NCBI GenBank assembly: GCA_001799615.1
Contig: MGTU01000022.1
Location: forward strand, 1-64,000
Reading direction: 5' to 3'
DNA length: 64,000 bases
Source: Elusimicrobia bacterium GWA2_61_42
Lineage (GTDB): Bacteria > Elusimicrobiota > Elusimicrobia > Elusimicrobiales > UBA9959
Below are positions 55,854 through 64,000 of the stretch, one piece after another (within the stretch, counting starts at the first letter, position 1; each line of letters starts with the position of its first letter). The notes under the pieces were generated by a model. That model had not been told where the DNA came from. It was given only the letters and a program-made list of their open reading frames with translations, and searched no databases. The position numbers were made by a program, and so were the translations under genes.

Positions 55854-58800
55854 ATGAAACCAAGTTTCATACATCTGCATAACCACTCCGAGTACTCGCT
55901 GCTTGACGGGATGCTGCGCCTTTCGGACGGCCACGGCGGTCCCTCCGATTTCCTCAAATCCCTGGCCGCCCAGCCCGGCAACGCCCTGGCCATCACCGAC
56001 CACGGCAACATGTACGGCGCCATGGAGTTCTACTTCATGGCCAACGCCGTCGGCCTCAAGCCCATCATCGGCTGCGAATGCTACGTGACGCGCGGCTCCC
56101 GCAAAGACCGCGACAAGACCACCGGCCGCCGCGACAACGGGCACATGACCGTGCTCGCGAAAAACGAGACCGGCTACCGCAACCTCATGAAGCTGGTCTC
56201 GGCCGCTTTCCTCGAAGGCTTCTACCACGACCCCCGCATAGATTCCGAGCTCCTCGCCAAGCACGCCGACGGCCTCGTCTGCCTGTCTGGCTGCCTCAAA
56301 TCCCATATCGCCCGCAACTGCGCCGAAGGCCGCCTGGACGAAGCCCAGAAAATGGCCATGGAGTACCAGGACATCCTCGGCAAAGGCAATTTCTACCTCG
56401 AGATCATGGACCACACCATTCCCGAGGAGCAGGCCGCCATGGCCGGCCTCATCGAGATCTCCAAGCGCACCGGCATCCCCCTGGTGGCCACCAACGACTG
56501 CCATTACCAGAAAAAAGAGGACTGGGAAGCCCACGACGCCCATATCTGCATCTCCACCGGCTCGCTGATGGACGACCCCAACCGCATGCGCATGACGCAG
56601 CACGAGCTCTATTACAAATCCCCCGAGGAGATGATAAAACTCTTCTCCCACACCCCGGAGTCCATAAAGAACACCCTGGTCATCGCCGACATGTGCAACG
56701 TAAAGGTGGACACCAGCAAGCTGCACCTGCCCGCCTTCGACATCCCGGCCGGGTACAAGGACAAGCACCCGGAGGGCGACGGCGACTATTATTATCTGAA
56801 GGACCTCTGCGAGGCCGGCCTCAAAAAGAAGGTGCCAGCCGCCGGGGAAGACTACCGCAAGCGCCTCGAGTTCGAACTGGACACCATTAAAAAAATGGGC
56901 TTCTCCAGCTACTTCCTGATAGTCATGGATTTCATCAACCACGGCCGCAGCATCGGCGTGCCCGTGGGCCCCGGCCGCGGTTCCGGCGCCGGCGCGCTGG
57001 TCGCCTACACGCTGGACATCACCCGCGTGGACCCGCTGCCCAACTCCCTGCTGTTCGAGCGCTTCCTGAACCCGGGCCGAAAGAGCATGCCCGACCTCGA
57101 CATCGACTTCTCCGACGACGGCCGCGAGAAGGTGGTGCAGTACGTGCGCGAAAAGTACGGCTCCAACCGCGTGGCCAATATCATCACTTACGGCACCATC
57201 AAGGCCAAGAGCGCCGTGCGCGACGTGGGCCGCGTGATGGGCATCCCCCTCGCCGACGTGAACGCCATAGCCAAGCTGGTCCCCTCCGACCTCGGCACCA
57301 CCCTCTACAAGGCTCTGAACGACGTGAACGAGCTCAAGGAGTACCAGCGCGATCCCAAGATCAAGAAGATGTTCGACATCGCCCTGAAGGTGGAGGGCCT
57401 GCGCCGCCAGACCGGCGTGCACGCCGCCGGCGTGGTCATCTCCAAGGACGACGTCACCGACTACGTGCCGCTGGCCAACCGCAACAACAAGGACGTCATC
57501 ACCACCCAGTACGACGGCAATATGCTGGGCGCCCTGGGCATGCTCAAGGTGGACTTCCTGGGCCTGCGCACGCTTACCATCATCGAGACGGCCTCCGAAT
57601 TCATCCGCAAGATGCCCGGCAAGGCGGATTTCGACATCTACTCCGTCCCCGTGGACGACAAGAAGACCTTCGACCTGCTCTGCGACGGCAAGACCACCGG
57701 CGTCTTCCAGCTGGAAAGCGACGGCATGAAGAAGCTGGTGAAGGGCCTCAAGCCCACCGCGTTCAGCGACATCGCCGCGCTGGTCGCGCTGTACCGTCCC
57801 GGCCCCATCGAGAGCGGCATGCTCGAGATGTTCGTCGAGCGCAAGCACGGCCGGAAAAAGATAGTCTACGACCACCCGCTGCTCGAGCCCATCCTGAAGG
57901 ACACCTACGGCACCATGGTGTACCAGGAACAGGTCATGGAGATCTCCAAGCGCCTGGCCGATTTCACCCCGTCCGAGGCCGACGACTTCCGCAAAGCCAT
58001 GGGCAAGAAGAAGCTGGACGCCATGGAGAAGCTGCGCGTCAAATTCGTAGACCAGTCCAAGAAGTTCCACGACATCTCCAACAAACTCTCCAGCAAGATC
58101 TTCGACGACATGGCCAAGTTCGCCGGCTACGGCTTCAACAAGTCCCACTCGGTGGCCTACGCCCTGGTGGCGTACCATACCGCCTGGCTGAAGGCCAACT
58201 ACCCCGTGGAGTTCATGGCGGCGCTGCTGACCAGCGAGATCGGCAAGAGCGCCGTGAATTCGGAGGAGAAGGAGAACAAGCTGGTCACCTACATCGGCGA
58301 GGCCCAGGACATGGAGATAGAGATAGCCGGGCCCAGCGTGAACCGCTCGTTCAAGAAATTTTCGATAGAGGACCACAACGGCAAGCCGGCCATCCGCTTC
58401 GCGCTGACCGCGGTGAAGAACGTGGGCGAGGCCGTGGTGGAGGGCATCGTGGCCGAGCGCGACAGGAACGGGCCGTTCCGCTCCTTCGAGGAATTTACGC
58501 TGCGCGCCGATTCCAAGCAGCTCAACAAGCGCGTGGTGGAGTCCCTGGCCAAAGGCGGGGCTTTCGACGGCTTCTATCCCGCCGAAAAGCCGGAGATCTC
58601 CCGCACCAAGGCCATGGAGGCCGTGGAGCTGTTCTGCGGCGGCAAGAATAGCCGCGACTGCAACCAGGCCATGCTCTTCGGCGAGGAAAAGAAAGCCTCC
58701 GCCGTGATGAGCGAGCACGCGCTGCTGAAGAACGAGCGCGAAGTGCTGGGGTTCTATTTCTCGGGCCACCCGCTCAACAGCTACCGCCGCCACCTCGCCA

Positions 58801-59366
58801 TGGTCTCCAACGCCCAGGCCGACAAACTGCTGGCCGGCGGTTTCGAGGAAGGCGCCATGGTGCGCGTGGCCGGCATAGTGGCGCAGTTCAAGAACATGCA
58901 GACCAAGAAGACCGGGGAGGCCATGGCCAAGTTCGAGGTGGAGGACCTGACCGGCAATATCGGCGTCTGCCTGTTCCCCAAGAAATACAAAATGTACGGT
59001 TCGCAGCTGGGGCCCAACAAGGTGGTGGTGGTCACCGGCAAGGTGCAGAAATCCGATTTCGGCGAGCAGAACTACGAACTTATAGCGGAAGAGGCCTACA
59101 GCCTTTTCGACGCGATGAACAAATGGGCCCGCGGGCTGGTGGTGAACCTGCCCGAGGGCATACTTTTCGACGAGAAGCAGCTGCACGAGCTGAAAAGCGC
59201 GCTGGGCAAAAGCCACGGCGCGTGCCCGGTGTATTTCCAGGTGAACGCCGGGCGCGGCACCTATATGATAGAGACCACGGAACGCGTGGCCCTGAGCGAC
59301 GCGCTGCTGCACGAGATAGAAAGGCTGCTGGGGGACAAGACATGGAAAGTGGAAAGCGGATTCTGA
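55854..59366 (+). CDS. dnaE: DNA polymerase III alpha subunit (DnaE)
   Basis: FIHLHNHSEYSLLDGMLRL PHP start, GPGRGSGAGALVAYTLDITRVDPLPNSLLFERFLNPGRKSMPDLDIDF, GTMVYQEQVMEI, AGYGFNKSHSVAYALVAYHTAWLKANYPVEFMAALL. Confidence 0.98.
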   Translation: MKPSFIHLHNHSEYSLLDGMLRLSDGHGGPSDFLKSLAAQPGNALAITDHGNMYGAMEFYFMANAVGLKPIIGCECYVTRGSRKDRDKTTGRRDNGHMTVLAKNETGYRNLMKLVSAAFLEGFYHDPRIDSELLAKHADGLVCLSGCLKSHIARNCAEGRLDEAQKMAMEYQDILGKGNFYLEIMDHTIPEEQAAMAGLIEISKRTGIPLVATNDCHYQKKEDWEAHDAHICISTGSLMDDPNRMRMTQHELYYKSPEEMIKLFSHTPESIKNTLVIADMCNVKVDTSKLHLPAFDIPAGYKDKHPEGDGDYYYLKDLCEAGLKKKVPAAGEDYRKRLEFELDTIKKMGFSSYFLIVMDFINHGRSIGVPVGPGRGSGAGALVAYTLDITRVDPLPNSLLFERFLNPGRKSMPDLDIDFSDDGREKVVQYVREKYGSNRVANIITYGTIKAKSAVRDVGRVMGIPLADVNAIAKLVPSDLGTTLYKALNDVNELKEYQRDPKIKKMFDIALKVEGLRRQTGVHAAGVVISKDDVTDYVPLANRNNKDVITTQYDGNMLGALGMLKVDFLGLRTLTIIETASEFIRKMPGKADFDIYSVPVDDKKTFDLLCDGKTTGVFQLESDGMKKLVKGLKPTAFSDIAALVALYRPGPIESGMLEMFVERKHGRKKIVYDHPLLEPILKDTYGTMVYQEQVMEISKRLADFTPSEADDFRKAMGKKKLDAMEKLRVKFVDQSKKFHDISNKLSSKIFDDMAKFAGYGFNKSHSVAYALVAYHTAWLKANYPVEFMAALLTSEIGKSAVNSEEKENKLVTYIGEAQDMEIEIAGPSVNRSFKKFSIEDHNGKPAIRFALTAVKNVGEAVVEGIVAERDRNGPFRSFEEFTLRADSKQLNKRVVESLAKGGAFDGFYPAEKPEISRTKAMEAVELFCGGKNSRDCNQAMLFGEEKKASAVMSEHALLKNEREVLGFYFSGHPLNSYRRHLAMVSNAQADKLLAGGFEEGAMVRVAGIVAQFKNMQTKKTGEAMAKFEVEDLTGNIGVCLFPKKYKMYGSQLGPNKVVVVTGKVQKSDFGEQNYELIAEEAYSLFDAMNKWARGLVVNLPEGILFDEKQLHELKSALGKSHGACPVYFQVNAGRGTYMIETTERVALSDALLHEIERLLGDKTWKVESGF

Positions 59367-59713
59367 TAGCGGACGACGACCCCGATATAATCGACCTGCT
59401 GGAGTCCTACTTCACCCGGGCCGGTTTCCGGGTGACCGCCAAGGTCAACGGCAAGGACGCGCTGCAGGCGGCCGAGGCCGAGAAGTTCGACCTGGTGCTG
59501 CTGGACGTGATGATGCCTTACATCGACGGCTACCACGTGGCCAGCGAAATTTCCTCGCGGCTGGGCTCGGACGCGCCGAAAATAATAATAATGACCTCGC
59601 GGGACGTGGCCAGCGAAAAGGGCATCGCCCTGCTCAGCGGCGCCACCGACGCCGTGCAGAAGCCGTTCTCGCTGGACGAGCTGGACGCCAAGGTGAAGGC
59701 CGCGCTGGAATAA
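59342..59713 (+). CDS. Single-domain response regulator (CheY-like)
   Basis: MESGKRILIADDDPDIIDLLESYF...DLVLLDVMMPYIDGY...IIIMTSRD...GATDAVQKPFSLDEL; starts inside the dnaE 3' end. Confidence 0.9.
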   Translation: MESGKRILIADDDPDIIDLLESYFTRAGFRVTAKVNGKDALQAAEAEKFDLVLLDVMMPYIDGYHVASEISSRLGSDAPKIIIMTSRDVASEKGIALLSGATDAVQKPFSLDELDAKVKAALE

Positions 59714-59755
59714 GGTCGCGCTGTTTTTTTAAAATAAACGTTAAGGAAGGTAAAA

Positions 59756-60505
59756 ATGAAAAAGCTCAATATCGTGCTCTCCCTGCTGCTGCTGGCCGCG
59801 GCGCCCGCCCTGGCCGGCAAGGACAAGGCGGCCGGTGAAGCGGTAGTCCTGCCCGACGTGGAAATGATAGACGTTCCCACCGCCGGCATCCTGGACTACT
59901 ACGGCTTCATGGTGAAGACCCGCTTTTACTCGGACGGCGGCGTGCTGGGCGCGCTGAACTTCGGCGTGCTCGAGCGTTTGAACCTCGGCGCGGCCATGAC
60001 CATCGACAAGCTGGTCGGCTCCGATTCCGGGATAAAGATGCGCAAGCCGGAGATCCAGGTGAAGTTCCGCTTCTACGACGGCGGCTACTACATCCCCGCC
60101 GCGGCCGTAGGCTACGACGGCCAGGGCTACTACTATAACCCCGTCAGCAAGAAATACCTGGAAAAAGGCAAAGGCCTATACCTGGTGGGCTCCAAAGAGA
60201 TAGGCGTGCCCAGCCTGGTGCTGCACGGCGGCCTCAACGTGCCGGACTTCGACAACAACTACCTTTTCGGCTTCCTCGGCGTGAACTACACCCTCGAGGA
60301 CAAGATCGCCTTCATGCTGGAGCTGGACAACATGTTCCATTCCAACGACCCTTCCCGCCTGAACGCCGGCACGCGCATCTACATCACGCCGTATTTCCAG
60401 CTGGACCTGGCCATGCGCGAGATAGGCCGCAACGGCAAGTTCGACAACGGCGACAGCCGCAAGGCCGAGCGTATCGTGCAGATGCGCTACAACACCAGTT
60501 TCTAA
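59756..60505 (+). CDS. Putative outer-membrane beta-barrel protein
   Basis: Signal peptide; alternating hydrophobic strands; terminal MRYNTSF (C-terminal Phe). Confidence 0.6.
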   Translation: MKKLNIVLSLLLLAAAPALAGKDKAAGEAVVLPDVEMIDVPTAGILDYYGFMVKTRFYSDGGVLGALNFGVLERLNLGAAMTIDKLVGSDSGIKMRKPEIQVKFRFYDGGYYIPAAAVGYDGQGYYYNPVSKKYLEKGKGLYLVGSKEIGVPSLVLHGGLNVPDFDNNYLFGFLGVNYTLEDKIAFMLELDNMFHSNDPSRLNAGTRIYITPYFQLDLAMREIGRNGKFDNGDSRKAERIVQMRYNTSF

Positions 60506-60529
60506 TTTAATCTTCACAGGAGAACCTCT

Positions 60530-61564
60530 ATGAAAAAAAAGATCGGCATCCTTACCGGCGGCGGCGACTGCCCGGGGCTTAACCCGGCCATCCGCGGCTG
60601 CGTCTACGGGGCGGAGAAGTACGGCTACGAATGCGTCGGCATCACCGACGGCTGGAAAGGCCTGGTTGAGGGCACCACCACCCCGCTCAGCCGCGAGATA
60701 ACCGAATACATCATCATGAAGGGCGGCACGATGCTGGGCACCTCCCGCACCAACCCTTACAAGGTGGAGGGGAACGTGGACAAATGCCTCGCGACCTTCA
60801 AGAAGCTGGGCCTGCACGCGCTGGTCGCCATGGGCGGCGACGACACGCTGGGCGTGGCCACCAAGCTCTACCGCGACCACAAGCTTAACGTCATCGGCGT
60901 GCCCAAGACCATGGACAACGACCTGAACGTCACCGACTTCACCTTCGGCTTCGATACCTCGGTGACCAAGGCCATGGAGGCCGCCCAGGCCCTGCTCGAC
61001 ACCGGGGCCAGCCACCACCGCGTGATGGTGCTGGAGGTTATGGGCCGGCACGCCGGCTGGGTAGCCCTCTATACCGGCATCGCCGCCGCCGCGGACTACG
61101 TCTGCATCCCGGAGCGCCAGATAAATACCGAAGAGATGATCAAAAAGATCAAAGACGCCTACGCGAGGAAGAAATACGCGCTGGTGGTCACCAGCGAGGC
61201 TTCCGAACTGCCCGCCGCCGGGGAAGATAAGTCCAAGCACGCCGTAGACCAGTTCGGGCACCGCATCCTGAAGGACCGGGGCATGGGCGAGCACATAGCC
61301 TCCTTCATCGAGAAGCAGACCGGCATCGAGACCCGCTCCGCCGTGATAGGCCATATGCAGCGCGGCGGCGCCCCCACGCTGTTCGACCGCATGCTGGCCA
61401 CCCGCGTGGGCCTGAAGGCCGCGGAGCTGGTGCGCGACGGCCAGTGGGGCCAGATGAGCGCGCTGGTAGGCAACAAGTACGTCGGCGTGCCGCTCGAGAA
61501 CGCCACCGGAGAGCTGAAGACCGTCAACAAAGAATGGTTCGACCTGATGGAAGTGCTGTTCTAG
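60530..61564 (+). CDS. pfkA: 6-phosphofructokinase, predicted PPi-type by active-site residues
   Basis: GILTGGGDCPGLN, MGGDDTLG (GGDD), VPKTMDND (PKT), GRHAGWVALYTG, GHMQRGGAPTLFDR. Confidence 0.93.
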   Translation: MKKKIGILTGGGDCPGLNPAIRGCVYGAEKYGYECVGITDGWKGLVEGTTTPLSREITEYIIMKGGTMLGTSRTNPYKVEGNVDKCLATFKKLGLHALVAMGGDDTLGVATKLYRDHKLNVIGVPKTMDNDLNVTDFTFGFDTSVTKAMEAAQALLDTGASHHRVMVLEVMGRHAGWVALYTGIAAAADYVCIPERQINTEEMIKKIKDAYARKKYALVVTSEASELPAAGEDKSKHAVDQFGHRILKDRGMGEHIASFIEKQTGIETRSAVIGHMQRGGAPTLFDRMLATRVGLKAAELVRDGQWGQMSALVGNKYVGVPLENATGELKTVNKEWFDLMEVLF

Positions 61565-61576
61565 ATAAGGAGTTTT

Positions 61577-62122
61577 ATGACCGAGAATCCCCAAGCTAAG
61601 GCGCCGGCGCAGTTCCAGCGCAAGACCATACTGATCAAGAAGCACCTGCAGTACCGCTACATGGCGCTCATTTTCCTGAGCGTCCTGCTGGCCTTCATCG
61701 TGGTGGGCCTGGACATGCTCTGGACGGTCTCCAAGGTGGTCAACGAGCACCCCATGATGCAGCCGCTGCTCGAGGAGTTCTCCGCCATGATGCCGCTGTT
61801 CGGCATCAAGATAGTGATGTACATGGTGATGGTGCTCATCGTTTCCGCCGTGGTCTCCCACCGCATGGCCGGGCCGATCTTCAAGTTCGAGAAGAGCTGC
61901 GCCACCGTGGCCGAAGGCGACCTGGCGCACCGCGTCTACCTGCGTAAAGGCGACCAGCTGACCGAGCTGCAGGACCAGTTCAACAACATGGCCGGGGCCC
62001 TGAACGAGGTGGTGCGGGAATATGAGCGCTTCCGCGTGGAAGCGGCCGCCGCCGGGCTGCAGGACCAGGCCGGGGCGGTGCAGAAGAAAGTGTCGGAGAT
62101 AATGCCCAGGTTCAAGGTGTAA
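61577..62122 (+). CDS. Two-TM HAMP-domain protein lacking an obvious output domain
   Basis: Two TM segments, then HRMAGPIFKFEKSCATVAEGDLAHRVYLRKGDQLTELQDQFNNMAGAL (HAMP), ends shortly after. Confidence 0.75.
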   Translation: MTENPQAKAPAQFQRKTILIKKHLQYRYMALIFLSVLLAFIVVGLDMLWTVSKVVNEHPMMQPLLEEFSAMMPLFGIKIVMYMVMVLIVSAVVSHRMAGPIFKFEKSCATVAEGDLAHRVYLRKGDQLTELQDQFNNMAGALNEVVREYERFRVEAAAAGLQDQAGAVQKKVSEIMPRFKV

Positions 62123-62125
62123 CGC

Positions 62126-63406
62126 ATGAAGTTAGCCGCAGTACTTACCCTCGCCCTGGCGGCGTGCCCGGCCGCGGCCCAGAACGGCGGCGGGGCCCTT
62201 ACGATAGACGACGCCGTTTCGCTGGCCGTGAAGAACAGCCCGGCGGCGCTGGCCGCCGAGCAGGACATCATCATAGCCAGGCAGCGCGTGCGCGAGGCGC
62301 GCTTCATGGCGCTGCCGCAGCTTACGCTTTCCGGGACGGCCAGCCGCGTGAACCTGGAATACCCGGCGGTGCTGGGCGCCGAGCTCGGCGAGCGGTTCCT
62401 GGACCCCTCCATCAGCGACACTTTCTACACCCTGCGCGCTCAGGCTTTGCAGCCGCTTTATACCGGCGGCAAGAATACGAATACCCTTAAACTGGCCAAA
62501 ACCGCCCATAACCAGGCCAAGGTCAATTACGAAACCGCCAAAGCCGAAGCCGCGCTGGCGGCCAAGAAGGCTTTTTACAACCTGCTGTACCAGCGCCGGC
62601 TGAGCGCGGTCTCGCGCGACTGGTTTAAGCGCGCCGGGGCGCTGAACGCCGCGCTGCGCAAGGACGCCTTCGAGGAACTGGAGGCGGCCATTCTCCTGTC
62701 CGGCATGGCCGACCGGGCCCAGCAGGCCGAAAGCGGGGAGGACGCCGCAGTAACGGGATTTCTGCAGGCGCTTAACCGCGAACCCGGCTACCAGCCGGCG
62801 CTGGACGGCATTTTCGCGCCGCTGCCGGTGGAGACCGAGCCTACGCGCAGCCTGGTTACCGCCATGGAGATGCGTTCCGAACTGAAGAGCGAACTTTATA
62901 AAGCCCAGATGGACGATATCGCCGTGAACATGGCCATGGTGCGCCGCTACCCGACCATTTACCTGGGCGCCAGCTACGACGTGAACGCCTATAAGATGTC
63001 CGACCTCGGCGACAATTCCGTGCGGGCGAATAACTGGCTGGCCTCGCTGGCTATCAGGTTCCCGCTGTCCTACGACGTGTGGACGCAGGTGCAGCAGCGC
63101 AGGGCCCAGCAGCGCCAGGGCGAGCTCAAGCGCGCCGAACTGCAGGATAAAATACGTTTTGAGATCATTGCCGCCCACAAAGAGGCCGTTTTCTGGCAGG
63201 CCGAGGCCGGCAAGCTGGCGGACGAAGCCGCGCGCATGAAAACCGCCTACGAGGCGGCGCTGCGTTCGGGGAGGCCTTCCATGGCGGCTTTGCGCCTGAT
63301 GAGCACGCTGTGCGAACTGGAGAAGAAAGCCGCCGACGCGGTTTATACCCAGCTGATGGCGCGCATACGCCTGGAATGGGCGAGGGGCCGGGATTTCGCG
63401 CGGTAG
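62126..63406 (+). CDS. TolC-family outer-membrane efflux protein
   Basis: TIDDAVSLAVKNSPAALAAEQDIIIARQRVREARFMALPQLTLSG; repeated coiled-coil/OEP pattern. Confidence 0.85.
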   Translation: MKLAAVLTLALAACPAAAQNGGGALTIDDAVSLAVKNSPAALAAEQDIIIARQRVREARFMALPQLTLSGTASRVNLEYPAVLGAELGERFLDPSISDTFYTLRAQALQPLYTGGKNTNTLKLAKTAHNQAKVNYETAKAEAALAAKKAFYNLLYQRRLSAVSRDWFKRAGALNAALRKDAFEELEAAILLSGMADRAQQAESGEDAAVTGFLQALNREPGYQPALDGIFAPLPVETEPTRSLVTAMEMRSELKSELYKAQMDDIAVNMAMVRRYPTIYLGASYDVNAYKMSDLGDNSVRANNWLASLAIRFPLSYDVWTQVQQRRAQQRQGELKRAELQDKIRFEIIAAHKEAVFWQAEAGKLADEAARMKTAYEAALRSGRPSMAALRLMSTLCELEKKAADAVYTQLMARIRLEWARGRDFAR

Positions 63407-63429
63407 ACCGTCTGCCGGGCGTCAGTTTA

Positions 63430-64000
63430 ATGAAACTTCTGTTTAAGATCATATTGCTTTGCTTACTGCCGGCTTTGGGGCCGGCAGCGGGTTTTGCGCA
63501 GGAAAACGACGACACCATCCTGCGCGACGCCCTCTGGACCCGCGCGGCCTCGTCCAAACCGCCGGCCCGGCCGGCCGTGGGACTGGCCCTCTCCGGCGGC
63601 GGCGCGCGCGGTTTCGCCCATACGGGCGTGCTGGAGGCCCTGGAATACGCCGGCTTCCCGGTGGATTACGTCTCGGGCACTTCCATGGGCTCCGTCATAG
63701 GCGCCCTTTACGCCTCGGGTCAGCCGGTGGACGAGATCTGGGGTTTCGGCAGGGACGCCGCCAAGTTCAAAGTGTCCAGCGACTTCAAAAGCATAAAACT
63801 GCTGCGGCTGCTGATAACCGACAAGCTGATAACGCCCACCTACATCACCCGGTTCATAGAGGGGAGCCTGGGAGCGCTTACCTTTGAGAAACTTAAAAAA
63901 CCTTTCGCCTGCACGGCCATGGACATGCGTACCGGCGAGAAGATAGTTTTTACCGACGGCCCCCTGGCCATAGCGGTGCGCTCCAGCGTGAACCTGCCGG
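63430..64000 (+). CDS. Patatin-like phospholipase (3' truncated by window)
   Basis: GLALSGGGARGFAHTGVLEALEYAGFPVDYVSGTSMGSVIGALYASG (GxGxxG, GxSxG). Confidence 0.9.
   Translation, partial: MKLLFKIILLCLLPALGPAAGFAQENDDTILRDALWTRAASSKPPARPAVGLALSGGGARGFAHTGVLEALEYAGFPVDYVSGTSMGSVIGALYASGQPVDEIWGFGRDAAKFKVSSDFKSIKLLRLLITDKLITPTYITRFIEGSLGALTFEKLKKPFACTAMDMRTGEKIVFTDGPLAIAVRSSVNLP

Noticed and set aside
55851-59312. 1153-aa open frame antisense to dnaE
   Set aside because: Typical GC-rich antisense shadow ORF; composition (His/Val/Gly/Leu/Asp-rich) mirrors the codon periodicity of dnaE and shows no domain.

Overview
High-GC bacterial chromosome segment, mostly housekeeping genes; lineage not provable from sequence alone, plausibly Elusimicrobiota. 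In order: tuf (3' end), rpmG, tRNA-Trp, secE-nusG-rplK-rplA, hppA, infC-rpmI-rplT-pheS-pheT, secreted proteases, a radical SAM protein, zapA/rarA/xseAB, tlyA, lipoproteins, GH13 amylases, comF, a giant SprA-like outer-membrane protein, lptF/lptG, an oxidative pentose-phosphate cluster (pgl-zwf-gnd-tkt), dnaE, a response regulator, a PPi-type phosphofructokinase, a TolC-like protein and a patatin (5' end). The main non-routine signal is an interspersed, strongly structured intergenic repeat family of six copies (R1-R6, about 134-257 bp). Each copy has long copy-specific but self-complementary end arms that covary between copies, a conserved CCGGGTTAGCAAAACC/...GCGTTTTGCGTTCCGG core, a CAC-GGT-GTG mini-hairpin, and an inner hairpin whose stem varies while its loop (TTGCRTAAGC-like) is conserved. 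Two copies, 46 kb apart, share an identical 100-bp core. Two inverted copies (R1, R2) bracket a small AT-rich HNH endonuclease gene, the only foreign-looking gene in the window. A second nested inverted-repeat element (N1, about 180 bp) lies next to R6. All of this was read by eye; no database search or folding program was run.
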